From Rhodospirillaceae bacterium (GTDB taxonomy: Bacteria > Pseudomonadota > Alphaproteobacteria > Rhodospirillales > 2-02-FULL-58-16), in the NCBI GenBank assembly GCA_013349695.1, contig DUZD01000194.1:1-6523 (forward strand): a DNA stretch of 6,523 nucleotides, given 5' to 3'. The notes beneath the pieces are model-generated. The model was not told where the DNA came from, made no database searches, and saw nothing but the letters and a program-made list of their open reading frames with translations. The position numbers and the translations under genes are program-made. Shown here one piece after another: positions 1-5,781 of this stretch. How positions within the stretch are numbered: position 1 is the stretch's first letter; each line of letters begins with the position of its first letter.

Positions 1-136
1 TCCCGGCCTGAACAGGGAGAAGATCACAGCTCATCCGCCAAACCCTTGCGATTCATGATCGGCTCCTTCAAGTTTCACCGATCCTTCCTTGAACCTCGCC
101 AAGAGTTGAAATCATGTTAATTGTCAGCAGGACCTA

Positions 137-940
137 GTGGACATATTTTTCTACATGTCCAAATTCTTTTGGGTTTTCTTCGAGCCGGCTCAGTTTTTTT
201 TCATTTTCCTCTGTTTGGGGGCCGTGCTGTTGTGGAGCCGGTGGCGTCGGGCCGGTCGATGGCTGATCACCTTGTTGGCTGTTGCCGCCTTGGCCGTGGC
301 GACTCTTCCCATCGGCGTACAATTGTCCTTGATGCTCGAGAACCGGTTTCCGGCCGTCACCGAACCGCCGGAACGAATCGACGGAATCATCACGCTGGGC
401 GGGATACTCGATCAGTTCGTGACCAAGCAGCGCGGACAGATTTCCTTCGGCGGCGGGGCCGACCGGTTGGCCCAATTCTCGAGACTGGCGCAGCGCTACC
501 CCGACGCCAAACTGGTCTTCACCGGCGGTTCGGGCAGAGCTTTGCGCCAGGACGTCAAGGAAGCCGATTATATCAAGCCGGTCATGGACCTTCTGGGCGT
601 GGAAGCGGACCGGATCATCGTCGAGAACCAGTCCCGCAACACATATGAAAACGCCGTGGCGGCGTCCAATCTTGTCAAGCCCAAACCCGGGGAAACCTGG
701 ATTCTCATCACCTCCGCGTTTCATATGCCGCGCACTGTCGGGTGTTTCCGCAAAGTCGGATGGCGGGTCTTTCCTTATCCCGTGGACTACAGGTTACAGG
801 GCGATGAGAACTGGGAGTTGGGATTCAGCTTCATCACCGGATTGGCGCAGCTCTCTCACGCTCTTCATGAGTGGGTCGGGTTGATCGCCTATCGGCTGAT
901 GGGAAAAACCGATATCCTGTTTCCGGGGCCGGAAGGTTAG
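137..940 (+). CDS. YdcF/SanA/ElyC-family (DUF218) membrane-anchored protein
   Basis: The 267-residue product has two N-terminal hydrophobic segments (about residues 14-33 and 42-60) followed by a DUF218 domain. Family hallmarks are visible: ITLGG near 85-89, the FTGGSG loop at 128-133, ENQSRNTYEN at 163-172 and TSAFHMPR at 192-199. Members of this family (E. coli YdcF, SanA, ElyC) are linked to cell-envelope integrity and peptidoglycan or envelope-carbohydrate metabolism, but the reaction is not settled, so I give no specific function. The start is GTG 137, preceded by AGGA at 129-132. That spacing is short (4 nt), and ATG 155 is an alternative that would remove six residues. The gene stands alone, reading towards the minus-strand metallopeptidase with only 4 bp between stop codons. 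The family call is confident; the exact start is not. Confidence 0.9.
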   Translation: MDIFFYMSKFFWVFFEPAQFFFIFLCLGAVLLWSRWRRAGRWLITLLAVAALAVATLPIGVQLSLMLENRFPAVTEPPERIDGIITLGGILDQFVTKQRGQISFGGGADRLAQFSRLAQRYPDAKLVFTGGSGRALRQDVKEADYIKPVMDLLGVEADRIIVENQSRNTYENAVAASNLVKPKPGETWILITSAFHMPRTVGCFRKVGWRVFPYPVDYRLQGDENWELGFSFITGLAQLSHALHEWVGLIAYRLMGKTDILFPGPEG

Positions 941-944
941 AATA

Positions 945-1364
945 TCAATATTGATCGGCGCCAGCCCGCCCCTCGATACGCCGCATGTCGCCGTCACTGA
1001 GGCCCAAATGATGGCCGATTTCGTGAATCAGCACATGGCGCACGATATGGGCAAGGTCGTCGCCGCTTTCGCACCAATAATCGAGGATCGGGCGGCGGTA
1101 AAGAATGATCATGTCGATATCCTCGGGCGTATCGGCGACGCTCTTTCGATCCAGCGAAATCCCGTGATAAAGACCGAGAAGATCGAAAGGGCTCTCCAGG
1201 TTCATTTCCCTTTCCGTTTCGGCGTCGGGAAATTCCTCGATCCTGATCACGACATCGGCGGCATGGCGGTTCAACTCTTTGGGAAGCGTCTTCAATGCGG
1301 CCCGGGCGATGGTCTCGATCTCGGCAATTCCGGGAGGCGCGGAATGATCACCCGTCATGACCAT
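945..1364 (-). CDS. Zincin-like metallopeptidase (Zincin_1 / DUF1025 type)
   Basis: Read from the ATG at 1364 this encodes 139 residues. The C-terminal part holds the zinc signature HEIGHHLGLSD (residues 114-124), an HExxHxxGxxD motif: His114 and His118 are expected zinc ligands, Glu115 the catalytic base, and Asp124 the likely third ligand. The middle section, with FDLLGLYHG at 60-68 and an ILYRRPI strand at 87-93, is typical of the small Zincin_1 family, whose substrates are unknown. No signal peptide or membrane segment is seen, so a cytoplasmic location is inferred. The reading frame stays open to 1436, but that extension is basic and overlaps the start of the divergent dehydratase gene. 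The in-frame ATGs at 1364 and 1358 are better starts, with AAGG at 1377-1380 as a weak ribosome site. Confidence 0.85.
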   Translation of the reverse strand: MVMTGDHSAPPGIAEIETIARAALKTLPKELNRHAADVVIRIEEFPDAETEREMNLESPFDLLGLYHGISLDRKSVADTPEDIDMIILYRRPILDYWCESGDDLAHIVRHVLIHEIGHHLGLSDGDMRRIEGRAGADQY

Positions 1365-1423
1365 AAGATTACCGCGCCTTGACCGCGACGCCAAGCGCTC
1401 CCGCCTTGATGACAGCAGTGGAG

Positions 1424-1428
1424 AGGAG
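1424..1428 (+). promoter_or_regulatory. Ribosome binding site fixing the dehydratase start
   Basis: AGGAG sits 7 nt upstream of ATG 1436. It decides between this start and the upstream in-frame TTG 1379 and ATG 1409, neither of which has a comparable site and both of which would add residues beyond the usual family length. Confidence 0.75.
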
Positions 1429-1435
1429 ATCGCCA

Positions 1436-1732
1436 ATGGTCGAGAAACTGCAAGGAGAAGCGCGGCAGGCCGCTGTTGACGGTCTTCGCGGCTGGATCGA
1501 GGTGGACGGCCGGGACGCCATCGGCAAGTCTTTCCGTTTCGCCAATTTCAACGAGGCATTCGCTTTCATGACGCGGGTCGCGCTCAAAGCCGAAAAAATG
1601 AACCATCACCCGGAATGGTTCAATGTTTACAGCCGGGTCGAAATCACCCTCTCCACCCACGACTGCGGCGGCTTGAGCGAACGCGACATCGACCTCGCCC
1701 GTTTCATCGACAAGGCGGCGCCACCGCCTTGA
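1436..1732 (+). CDS. phhB: 4a-hydroxytetrahydrobiopterin (pterin carbinolamine) dehydratase
   Basis: A 98-residue protein, normal length for the PCD/DCoH family. It dehydrates 4a-hydroxytetrahydropterin (EC 4.2.1.96), recycling the cofactor oxidised by aromatic amino acid hydroxylases such as phenylalanine hydroxylase. The signature is clear: an FRFANFNEAFAFM stretch at 33-45, the active-site EKMNHHPEW at 53-61 (His57, His58, Pro59), then STHDCGGL at 73-80 with His75 and Asp76. The usual family sequence here is THDAGG, so Cys replaces Ala, which is probably harmless. The stop lies 34 bp before the acetoacetyl-CoA synthetase start, which suggests co-transcription. The symbol reflects family equivalence only. 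No phenylalanine hydroxylase gene is in the window, and some bacteria carry PCD proteins in other pterin roles, including molybdenum-cofactor-related ones. Confidence 0.92.
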   Translation: MVEKLQGEARQAAVDGLRGWIEVDGRDAIGKSFRFANFNEAFAFMTRVALKAEKMNHHPEWFNVYSRVEITLSTHDCGGLSERDIDLARFIDKAAPPP

Positions 1733-1766
1733 TCTTTCGTCGCGTTGGCATGGGGGATGGAAAACC

Positions 1767-3719
1767 ATGACCAAACCGCTTTGGCGGCCAAGCCGCGATC
1801 GCATCCGGCGGACCAACATGGCTGGGTTCATGGCGGCGGTGGAGAAGGATTGGAATGTCGGCATCGGCGATTACGGCGAGCTTTACCGCTTCTCCATCGA
1901 CGAAATGGAGAAGTTCTGGCATTCGTTCAAGGACTATGCCGGCGTCATCGCCGAAACCTGGGGCGAGGCGGTGCTGGTCGACGCGCATTCGATGGCGGCC
2001 GCGAAATGGTTCCCGGAGGCCCGCCTCAACTTCGCCGAAAACCTTCTCAAGCGGCGCGACGAAACGGACGCCCTGGTCTTCTGGAGCGAGGACAAGGTCC
2101 GCCGCCGTTTGAGCCATGGCGAACTCCACCGCCAGGTCTGCCGCCTCAACCGGGCCCTGGCGGCGGCCGGAGTCGAGCCCGGCGACCGGGTCGCCGGCTA
2201 CCTGCCCAACATGCCGGAAGCCGTCATTGCCATGTTGGCGGCGGCCTCCTTGGGTGCCGTCTGGTCGTCCTGTTCGCCTGATTTCGGCGTCAGCGGGGTG
2301 GTCGACCGCTTCGGCCAGATCGAGCCCAAGGTGCTGTTCGCCGCCGACGGTTATCATTACAACGGCAGGGTCCATGACTGCCTGGGCAAACTCGAGGAAA
2401 TCCTCGAACATTTGCCGTCGGTGAAAACGGCGGTGCTGGTTTCCTTGGTGCGCCGGCCGCCGCCCGGCGGGATGCCGCCCAAGGTTCAGCCGTTCGAGTC
2501 TTTCATCGCCGGTTTCGACGCCGACGACATAGATTTCAAGCGGCTGGCGTTCGATCATCCGCTTTATATCATGTATTCCTCGGGCACCACCGGCGCCCCC
2601 AAATGCATCGTCCATGGCGCCGGCGGAACCCTGTTGCAGCACTTGAAGGAGCACTTGCTTCACTGCGACATCAAGCCCGCCGACCGGGTTTTCTATTTCA
2701 CCACCTGCGGCTGGATGATGTGGAATTGGCTGGTTTCAGCGCTCGCCTGCGAGGCGGCGGTGCTGCTTTACGACGGCTCGCCGTTTTACCCCGACGGCAA
2801 CCACCTTTTCGATTACGCCGACGCCGAAGGCATGACCCTGTTCGGCACCTCGGCCAAATACCTCGACGCCGTCGGCAAGGCCGGACTGGAGCCCATCGAC
2901 AGCCACCGCCTCGACCGGCTCGCGACCATCGCCTCGACCGGCTCGCCGCTGGCCCCGGAAAGCTTCGATTTCGTCTACGAGAAAATTAAAAAAGACGTGC
3001 TGCTGGCCTCCATCTCCGGCGGCACCGACATCATCGGCTGTTTCGTCGGCGGCAACCCGACAGGGCCGGTTTGGCGCGGCGAGATCCAGGCCCGTTGCCT
3101 GGGCATGGCGGTCGAGGTGTTCGACGATGACGGCGAGCCGGCGTACCGCCGGAAAGGCGAACTGGTCTGCACCGCTCCGTTCCCGTCGATGCCGGTCGGT
3201 TTCTGGAACGACGACGAGGGTGAAAAATACCGTTCGGCCTATTTCGACAAATTCCCCGGCGTCTGGTGTCACGGCGACTACGCGGAGCTGACCGAGCACG
3301 GCGGCGTCATCATTTACGGCCGTTCGGACACCACGCTCAACCCGGGCGGGGTGCGCATCGGCACCGCCGAGATCTACCGTCAGGTGGAACAGTTGGACGA
3401 AGTGGTGGAAAGCATCGCCATCGGCCAGGACTGGGAGGGCGACGTGCGCATCGTCCTGTTCGTGGTCTTGCGCGGCGGGATCGGCCTCGACGGGGATCTG
3501 GCGGCAAGGATCAAGTCGCAAATCCGCGGCCAGTGCACGCCGCGCCATGTCCCGGCCAAGGTGGTGCAGGTGGCAGATATCCCACGCACCAAATCGGGCA
3601 AGATCACCGAGCTGGCGGTTCGCGACACGGTGCATGGGCGCGAGGTGAAAAACACCGACGCCCTCGCCAATCCGGAAGCCTTGGAGTTTTTCAGGGACCT
3701 CGCTGAACTTCGGGATTAG
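1767..3719 (+). CDS. aacS: Acetoacetyl-CoA synthetase (acetoacetate-CoA ligase)
   Basis: The 650-residue ANL-superfamily adenylating enzyme activates acetoacetate with ATP and CoA to acetoacetyl-CoA (EC 6.2.1.16) in the cytoplasm, feeding ketone-body use, polyhydroxybutyrate turnover or lipid synthesis. Seen in order: an N-terminal ACS-type cap with WFPEARLNFAENLL at 81-94; the ATP P-loop YSSGTTGAPK at 270-279; TTCGWMMWN at 312-320; SGGTDI at 417-422; HGDYAE at 502-507; the hinge YGRSDTTLNPGG at 517-528; and PRTKSGK at 606-612, where Lys612 is the catalytic lysine that is often acetylated in this superfamily. The length matches full AacS enzymes, and the TTCGWMMWN and SGGTDI blocks favour AacS over acetyl-CoA synthetase. 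ATG 1767 is preceded by GGGGGA at 1752-1757 with 9-nt spacing. It is probably in an operon with the upstream dehydratase. The gene is intact. Confidence 0.96.
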   Translation: MTKPLWRPSRDRIRRTNMAGFMAAVEKDWNVGIGDYGELYRFSIDEMEKFWHSFKDYAGVIAETWGEAVLVDAHSMAAAKWFPEARLNFAENLLKRRDETDALVFWSEDKVRRRLSHGELHRQVCRLNRALAAAGVEPGDRVAGYLPNMPEAVIAMLAAASLGAVWSSCSPDFGVSGVVDRFGQIEPKVLFAADGYHYNGRVHDCLGKLEEILEHLPSVKTAVLVSLVRRPPPGGMPPKVQPFESFIAGFDADDIDFKRLAFDHPLYIMYSSGTTGAPKCIVHGAGGTLLQHLKEHLLHCDIKPADRVFYFTTCGWMMWNWLVSALACEAAVLLYDGSPFYPDGNHLFDYADAEGMTLFGTSAKYLDAVGKAGLEPIDSHRLDRLATIASTGSPLAPESFDFVYEKIKKDVLLASISGGTDIIGCFVGGNPTGPVWRGEIQARCLGMAVEVFDDDGEPAYRRKGELVCTAPFPSMPVGFWNDDEGEKYRSAYFDKFPGVWCHGDYAELTEHGGVIIYGRSDTTLNPGGVRIGTAEIYRQVEQLDEVVESIAIGQDWEGDVRIVLFVVLRGGIGLDGDLAARIKSQIRGQCTPRHVPAKVVQVADIPRTKSGKITELAVRDTVHGREVKNTDALANPEALEFFRDLAELRD

Positions 3720-3749
3720 AGCATGTCCTTGGTTGGTACGCTGAATTTC

Positions 3750-3794
3750 TTACAAAAGATAAAAAATAGGAAAATAAATGCGTATGGTGTCACC
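3750..3794 (+). repeat. Left copy of ~45-bp inverted repeat
   Basis: This AT-rich stretch, 30 bp after the aacS stop, matches the reverse complement of 5692-5736 at about 39 of 45 columns by hand alignment. Conserved blocks include TTACAAA, AAAAATAGGAAA, TAAATGC and TATGGTGTC. It marks the sudden change from dense GC-rich genes to the disordered right half. It is probably the end of a dispersed or mobile repeat; I cannot tell whether it is a transposon end. Confidence 0.75.
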
Positions 3795-3961
3795 TGATTG
3801 GTGGCCGAGCATAGTCTGCGCCGCGCCGCCGAGCGCTGATAACCGCCTTCTGCCTTCTGATCGCTGGAATGTGGCAATGCAAGACCCTTTCATGACCCCG
3901 TCATACTCGTGACCCCGTCATACCGTGGTCCCGCATATCACCCGTTAATGGCAGATTGAAT
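3795..3961. other. Non-coding stretch between repeat and toxin-antitoxin locus
   Basis: No convincing gene is seen on either strand. The only clear structure is the 14-bp direct repeat listed separately at 3893-3923. Together with the flanking repeat and operator, this forms the roughly 280-bp gene-free interval after aacS. I see no strong hairpin with a T-tract that would terminate the aacS transcript. Confidence 0.6.
3893..3923. repeat. Two direct copies of TGACCCCGTCATAC
   Basis: Identical 14-mers occur at 3893-3906 and 3910-3923, separated by 3 nt (17-bp period). The function is unknown. The pair could be repeat debris or a protein-binding site. Confidence 0.75.
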
Positions 3962-3962
3962 A

Positions 3963-3987
3963 TCTACGTTTAACGTAGAGCGTAGAT
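3963..3987. promoter_or_regulatory. Palindromic operator of the higBA-type locus
   Basis: Positions 3963-3979 form a perfect 17-bp palindrome, TCTACGTT-T-AACGTAGA. A third half-site, CGTAGAT at 3981-3987, follows and is the exact reverse complement of ATCTACG at 3962-3968. Placed just before the toxin start, this is where an antitoxin such as HigA normally binds to repress its own operon. The binding itself is inferred; the symmetry is seen directly. Confidence 0.7.
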
Positions 3988-3998
3988 TTTGCTATTAT
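3970..3998 (+). promoter_or_regulatory. Candidate higBA promoter
   Basis: TTAACG at 3970-3975 (4 of 6 matches to TTGACA) lies 17 bp from TATTAT at 3993-3998, with a perfect TATAAT overlapping at 3996-4001. The -35 element lies inside the palindromic operator, so antitoxin binding would block polymerase. The predicted transcription start falls at about 4004-4008, on the toxin ATG, implying a leaderless or near-leaderless message. No Shine-Dalgarno sequence precedes that ATG. Confidence 0.4.
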
Positions 3999-4003
3999 AA
4001 TTC

Positions 4004-4283
4004 ATGATTAAGAGCTATCGGGACAAGAAAACATAAGCCTTTGCTGACGGGGAATTTGTCAGGGCTTTTCAGGGCTTAAGCGATCAGGCCGAAAAAAAAC
4101 TCGAAATACTGGATGCAGCCGAAAGCTTAAGCGATCTCGCCTGCTCTGCCGGGCAACAGGCTCGAATCATTGGGCGGCGACCGGGACGGCCAGTACAGCA
4201 TCCACATCAACAAACAATGGCGGATTTGCTTTGAATGGCTGTCTGGCGGTCCCGAAAACATGGAAATAACCGACTACCATTGA
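4004..4283 (+). pseudogene. higB: Broken HigB/RelE-family toxin gene
   Basis: Two frames join to give a HigB-like protein. The first, from ATG 4004, reads MIKSYRDKKT, then TAA at 4034, then AFADGEFVRAFQ through EKKLEILDAAESLSDLA. A +1 shift near 4142-4146 leads to LPGNRLESLGGDRDGQYSI, continuing with NKQWRICFEW and ending EITDYH at the TGA at 4281. This order is the standard HigB architecture of the RelE/ParE mRNA-interferase fold, with the basic GDRxGQYSI and WRICFEW core intact. The gene therefore carries a nonsense codon at codon 11, where homologues usually have Glu (GAA to TAA would be one change), and a one-base gain or two-base loss. The real antitoxin follows in the usual toxin-first order. 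Two independent lesions argue for true decay, though assembly errors cannot be excluded. Confidence 0.8.
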
Positions 4284-4297
4284 AAAGGTATGAAACA

Positions 4298-4609
4298 ATG
4301 GCCAGAACACCGGTACATCCCGGCGAAATCCTCAAGGACGAGTTGGCTGAAATGGGCGTCAACGCTGCCCAGCTGGCCCGTCACATCAAGGTGCCCAATA
4401 ACAGGCTATACCAGATTCTCGACGGCAGACGCGCCATTACCGCCGACACCGCCCTGCGTCTCGGTAAGTGGTTCGGCATGTCGGCGGCGTTCTGGCTCAA
4501 CCTGCAAAATAGCTACGAGCTTCGCATGGCGGAGAAAGCCATCGGTAAGGAAATCCAAGCCATCCCTACACGCAACCGAGATGAATTGAGGAAGGTGTCC
4601 CCGGAATAA
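4298..4609 (+). CDS. higA: HigA/VapI-family antitoxin, XRE-type DNA-binding protein
   Basis: A 103-residue protein that opens with the family signature VHPGEILKDEL (residues 6-16). A helix-turn-helix follows at about 22-43 (NAAQLARHIKVPNNRLYQIL), then GRRAITADTALRL and FWLNLQNSYELRMAE. It should neutralise a HigB toxin and repress the operon by binding the palindrome at 3963-3987. The frame is open back to 4235, but that part overlaps the toxin remnant. ATG 4298, with AAAAGG at 4283-4288 and 9-nt spacing, lies 14 bp after the toxin stop. The last codons (KVSPE and the stop) are encoded by a GGTGTCCCCGGAATAA repeat copy, so the native C-terminus may have been replaced. The antitoxin is intact while its toxin is broken. 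Confidence 0.88.
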   Translation: MARTPVHPGEILKDELAEMGVNAAQLARHIKVPNNRLYQILDGRRAITADTALRLGKWFGMSAAFWLNLQNSYELRMAEKAIGKEIQAIPTRNRDELRKVSPE

Positions 4610-4628
4610 GTTAATGTGTCCACGGAAT
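4594..4628. repeat. Two tandem GTGTCC-CGGAAT motifs
   Basis: GTGTCCCCGGAAT at 4595-4607 and GTGTCCACGGAAT at 4616-4628 differ at one base and have a 21-bp period. The first lies inside the 3' end of higA and provides its stop codon. They share the GTGTCC core with the large inverted repeat. Confidence 0.7.
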
Positions 4629-4727
4629 TTTGGAAAGCCGCTCGCTTGCCCGCCTTGCAAGTTCGGCCGATTTCAACGAGGCTATTGAAAGACAGCGATC
4701 AAGGCGGTTGGCAGATAGGAGAACGCC

Positions 4728-4832
4728 ATGCGCGGCTACTTCGGCATCGGCGTCGAGGGCATCGGCAAGGCCATGAACGTAGGTAGCCTGTTGCCGACGG
4801 CGCATGCCTTTGGCGCCAGCTTCATGTTCACC
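4728..4832 (+). pseudogene. 5' fragment of a TrmH/SpoU-type RNA methyltransferase
   Basis: From ATG 4728 the first 35 codons read like the N-terminus of a small SPOUT RNA methylase: MRGYFGIGVEGIGKAMN, then GSLLPTAHAFGASFMFT. The similarity then stops and the frame enters glutamine codons and GTGTCCCCC repeat DNA. Family members are far longer and carry the knotted SAM-binding motifs 2 and 3 near the C-terminus, all absent here. The motif-1 arginine expected before TAHAFGA (NVGxLxRTA) is Pro, a further sign of decay. A ribosome site, AGGAG at about 4716-4720, survives upstream. The frame formally stays open to 4997 but does not look like coding sequence after 4832. It is not expected to make an active enzyme. 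Confidence 0.75.
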
Positions 4833-4844
4833 CAGCAACAACAA

Positions 4845-4894
4845 TGGTGTCCCCCGAATGCATTTTTTTGTCCCCCGACCGCGTGGTGTCCCCC
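4845..4894. repeat. Cluster of three (G)TGTCCCCC motifs
   Basis: GTGTCCCCC at 4847-4855, TTGTCCCCCGA at 4868-4878 and GGTGTCCCCC at 4885-4894 lie within 50 bp, exactly between the truncated methyltransferase and the orphan C-terminal fragment. This places the repeat at the join between two unrelated gene pieces. Confidence 0.7.
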
Positions 4895-4983
4895 TGTTCG
4901 GCGATGTGGTGACAGCGAAGAGCCTCCGCGCCACCCCGTCCAACCCGCGCATCGTCCATCCCCTGGTCGATGGAGTGAAGTGA
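4894..4983 (+). pseudogene. Orphan C-terminal fragment of an unidentified gene
   Basis: The frame ending at TGA 4981-4983 reads LFGDVVTAKSLRATPSNPR, then IVHPLVDGVK and stop. It looks like genuine protein sequence starting abruptly at the edge of a GGTGTCCCCC motif. The stop lies 1 nt before the next ATG (TGACATGG), the spacing of an operon partner that once preceded the cytidylyltransferase gene. I do not recognise the family. An ORF with an ATG at 4858 would cover it (41 aa), but its first codons are repeat DNA, so I treat it as a remnant. Confidence 0.45.
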
Positions 4984-4984
4984 C

Positions 4985-5704
4985 ATGGCGGCGCTGATCA
5001 TCGTCCAGGCCCGCATGGGGTCGAGCCGTTTCCCTGGCAAGCCGCTAGCCAGACTGAGGGGGAGGCCGACCCTCTGGTATCTGTTCCGCCAACTCTCCTA
5101 TTGCCGCAACGAGGTGACGCCCATCCTGGCGACGACCGACCGGGAGCGGGACGATCCCCTGGCCGGCTGGGGGTGGAAGAATAGGATAAAGGTCTTCCGG
5201 GGAAGCGAGGACGACGTTCTGGGCCGCTACCGCGATACCGCCCGGGCCTTTGGCGCCGAGGACGAAACCCCTATCGTACGGTTGGCCGGCGACGACATCT
5301 TCCCCGACCCGCGCCTGATCGACGCGGCGCTCGACCTGCTTGCTTCTTTCAAGGGCCGCATCGATTGCGTCTTCACGCCGGTCGACGAAACGCTTCCCGC
5401 TAGCGTCTATGTAGAGAGCTACCTGTTTTCGGCCCTGGCCAGGGCGCACGTCGAGGCGACCGACCCTTCCGACCGCGAGCATGTCACGCCTTACATCCGG
5501 CGCAATATCGAAAAGTTTCCCAGGATCGAGATTCAAGGCGCCCCACCCTGCCCGGGCATCCAGATATCCCTCGACCATCCGGAGGACCTGGAACTGAACA
5601 AAAAGGTGCTCGATCGCCTTCAATCCTTCGCCACGCCGCCCTATTCCGTCGCCGATCTGCTGAAGGCCACGGAAAGCATTGAGGAGAAAAAGGGGACACC
5701 ATAA
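4985..5704 (+). CDS. SpsF/NeuA-like sugar cytidylyltransferase
   Basis: A 239-residue protein of the CTP_transf_3 group (SpsF, KdsB/NeuA relatives), which activates acidic or nonulosonic sugars as CMP-sugars for surface polysaccharides or protein glycans. Visible marks are the N-terminal nucleotide-binding IIVQARMGSSRFPGKPL (residues 5-21), the VFRGSEDDVLGRY block at 70-82, the acidic AGDDIFPDPRLID at 101-113, EHVTPYIRRN at 165-174, and the late SLDHPEDLEL at 195-204 that SpsF-type proteins share. GGAG at 4972-4975 sits 9 nt before ATG 4985. No other polysaccharide gene is intact here, so its sugar is unknown. The C-terminal KGTP and stop lie within the right inverted repeat, so the natural end may be altered. 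The family call is strong and the substrate open. Confidence 0.85.
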   Translation: MAALIIVQARMGSSRFPGKPLARLRGRPTLWYLFRQLSYCRNEVTPILATTDRERDDPLAGWGWKNRIKVFRGSEDDVLGRYRDTARAFGAEDETPIVRLAGDDIFPDPRLIDAALDLLASFKGRIDCVFTPVDETLPASVYVESYLFSALARAHVEATDPSDREHVTPYIRRNIEKFPRIEIQGAPPCPGIQISLDHPEDLELNKKVLDRLQSFATPPYSVADLLKATESIEEKKGTP

Positions 5705-5736
5705 GCATTTAATTTCCTATTTTTAGTCCTTTGTAA
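5692..5736 (-). repeat. Right copy of ~45-bp inverted repeat
   Basis: The reverse complement of this segment matches 3750-3794 with about six differences. It begins inside the last codons of the cytidylyltransferase gene (GGGGACACC) and ends in TTTGTAA. It closes a 2-kb interval holding the toxin-antitoxin locus and gene fragments. Confidence 0.75.
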
Positions 5737-5781
5737 TAGATTTGCTGAAAACCACGGGTGCAAGGCATCTCATCGATTCTT

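Noticed and set aside
89..118. Promoter for the DUF218 gene (TTGAAC at 89-94)
   Set aside because: No acceptable -10 element lies at proper spacing; the match is too weak to list.
921..955. Palindromes TTCCGGGGCCGGAA (921-934) and ATCAATATTGAT (944-955) as a terminator between convergent genes
   Set aside because: Both lie mostly inside coding ends, one has only a very short possible loop, and neither is followed by a T-tract. Chance symmetry is likely enough that I do not call a terminator.
951..1382. Plus-strand frame of 143 aa opposite the metallopeptidase
   Set aside because: The minus strand carries the HExxH zinc motif in this interval; the plus-strand translation shows nothing recognisable.
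1704..2663. Long minus-strand open frame (319 aa) opposite aacS
   Set aside because: It is antisense to the clear acetoacetyl-CoA synthetase. The composition (His-, Arg- and Gly-rich) is that of a GC-rich shadow frame, and no family is recognisable.
2736..3635. Long minus-strand open frame (299 aa) opposite the aacS 3' half
   Set aside because: Same reason: it is explained by codon bias of the true gene on the other strand.
5045..5623. Minus-strand frame of 192 aa opposite the cytidylyltransferase
   Set aside because: Shadow of a well-supported plus-strand gene, with no domain signature.
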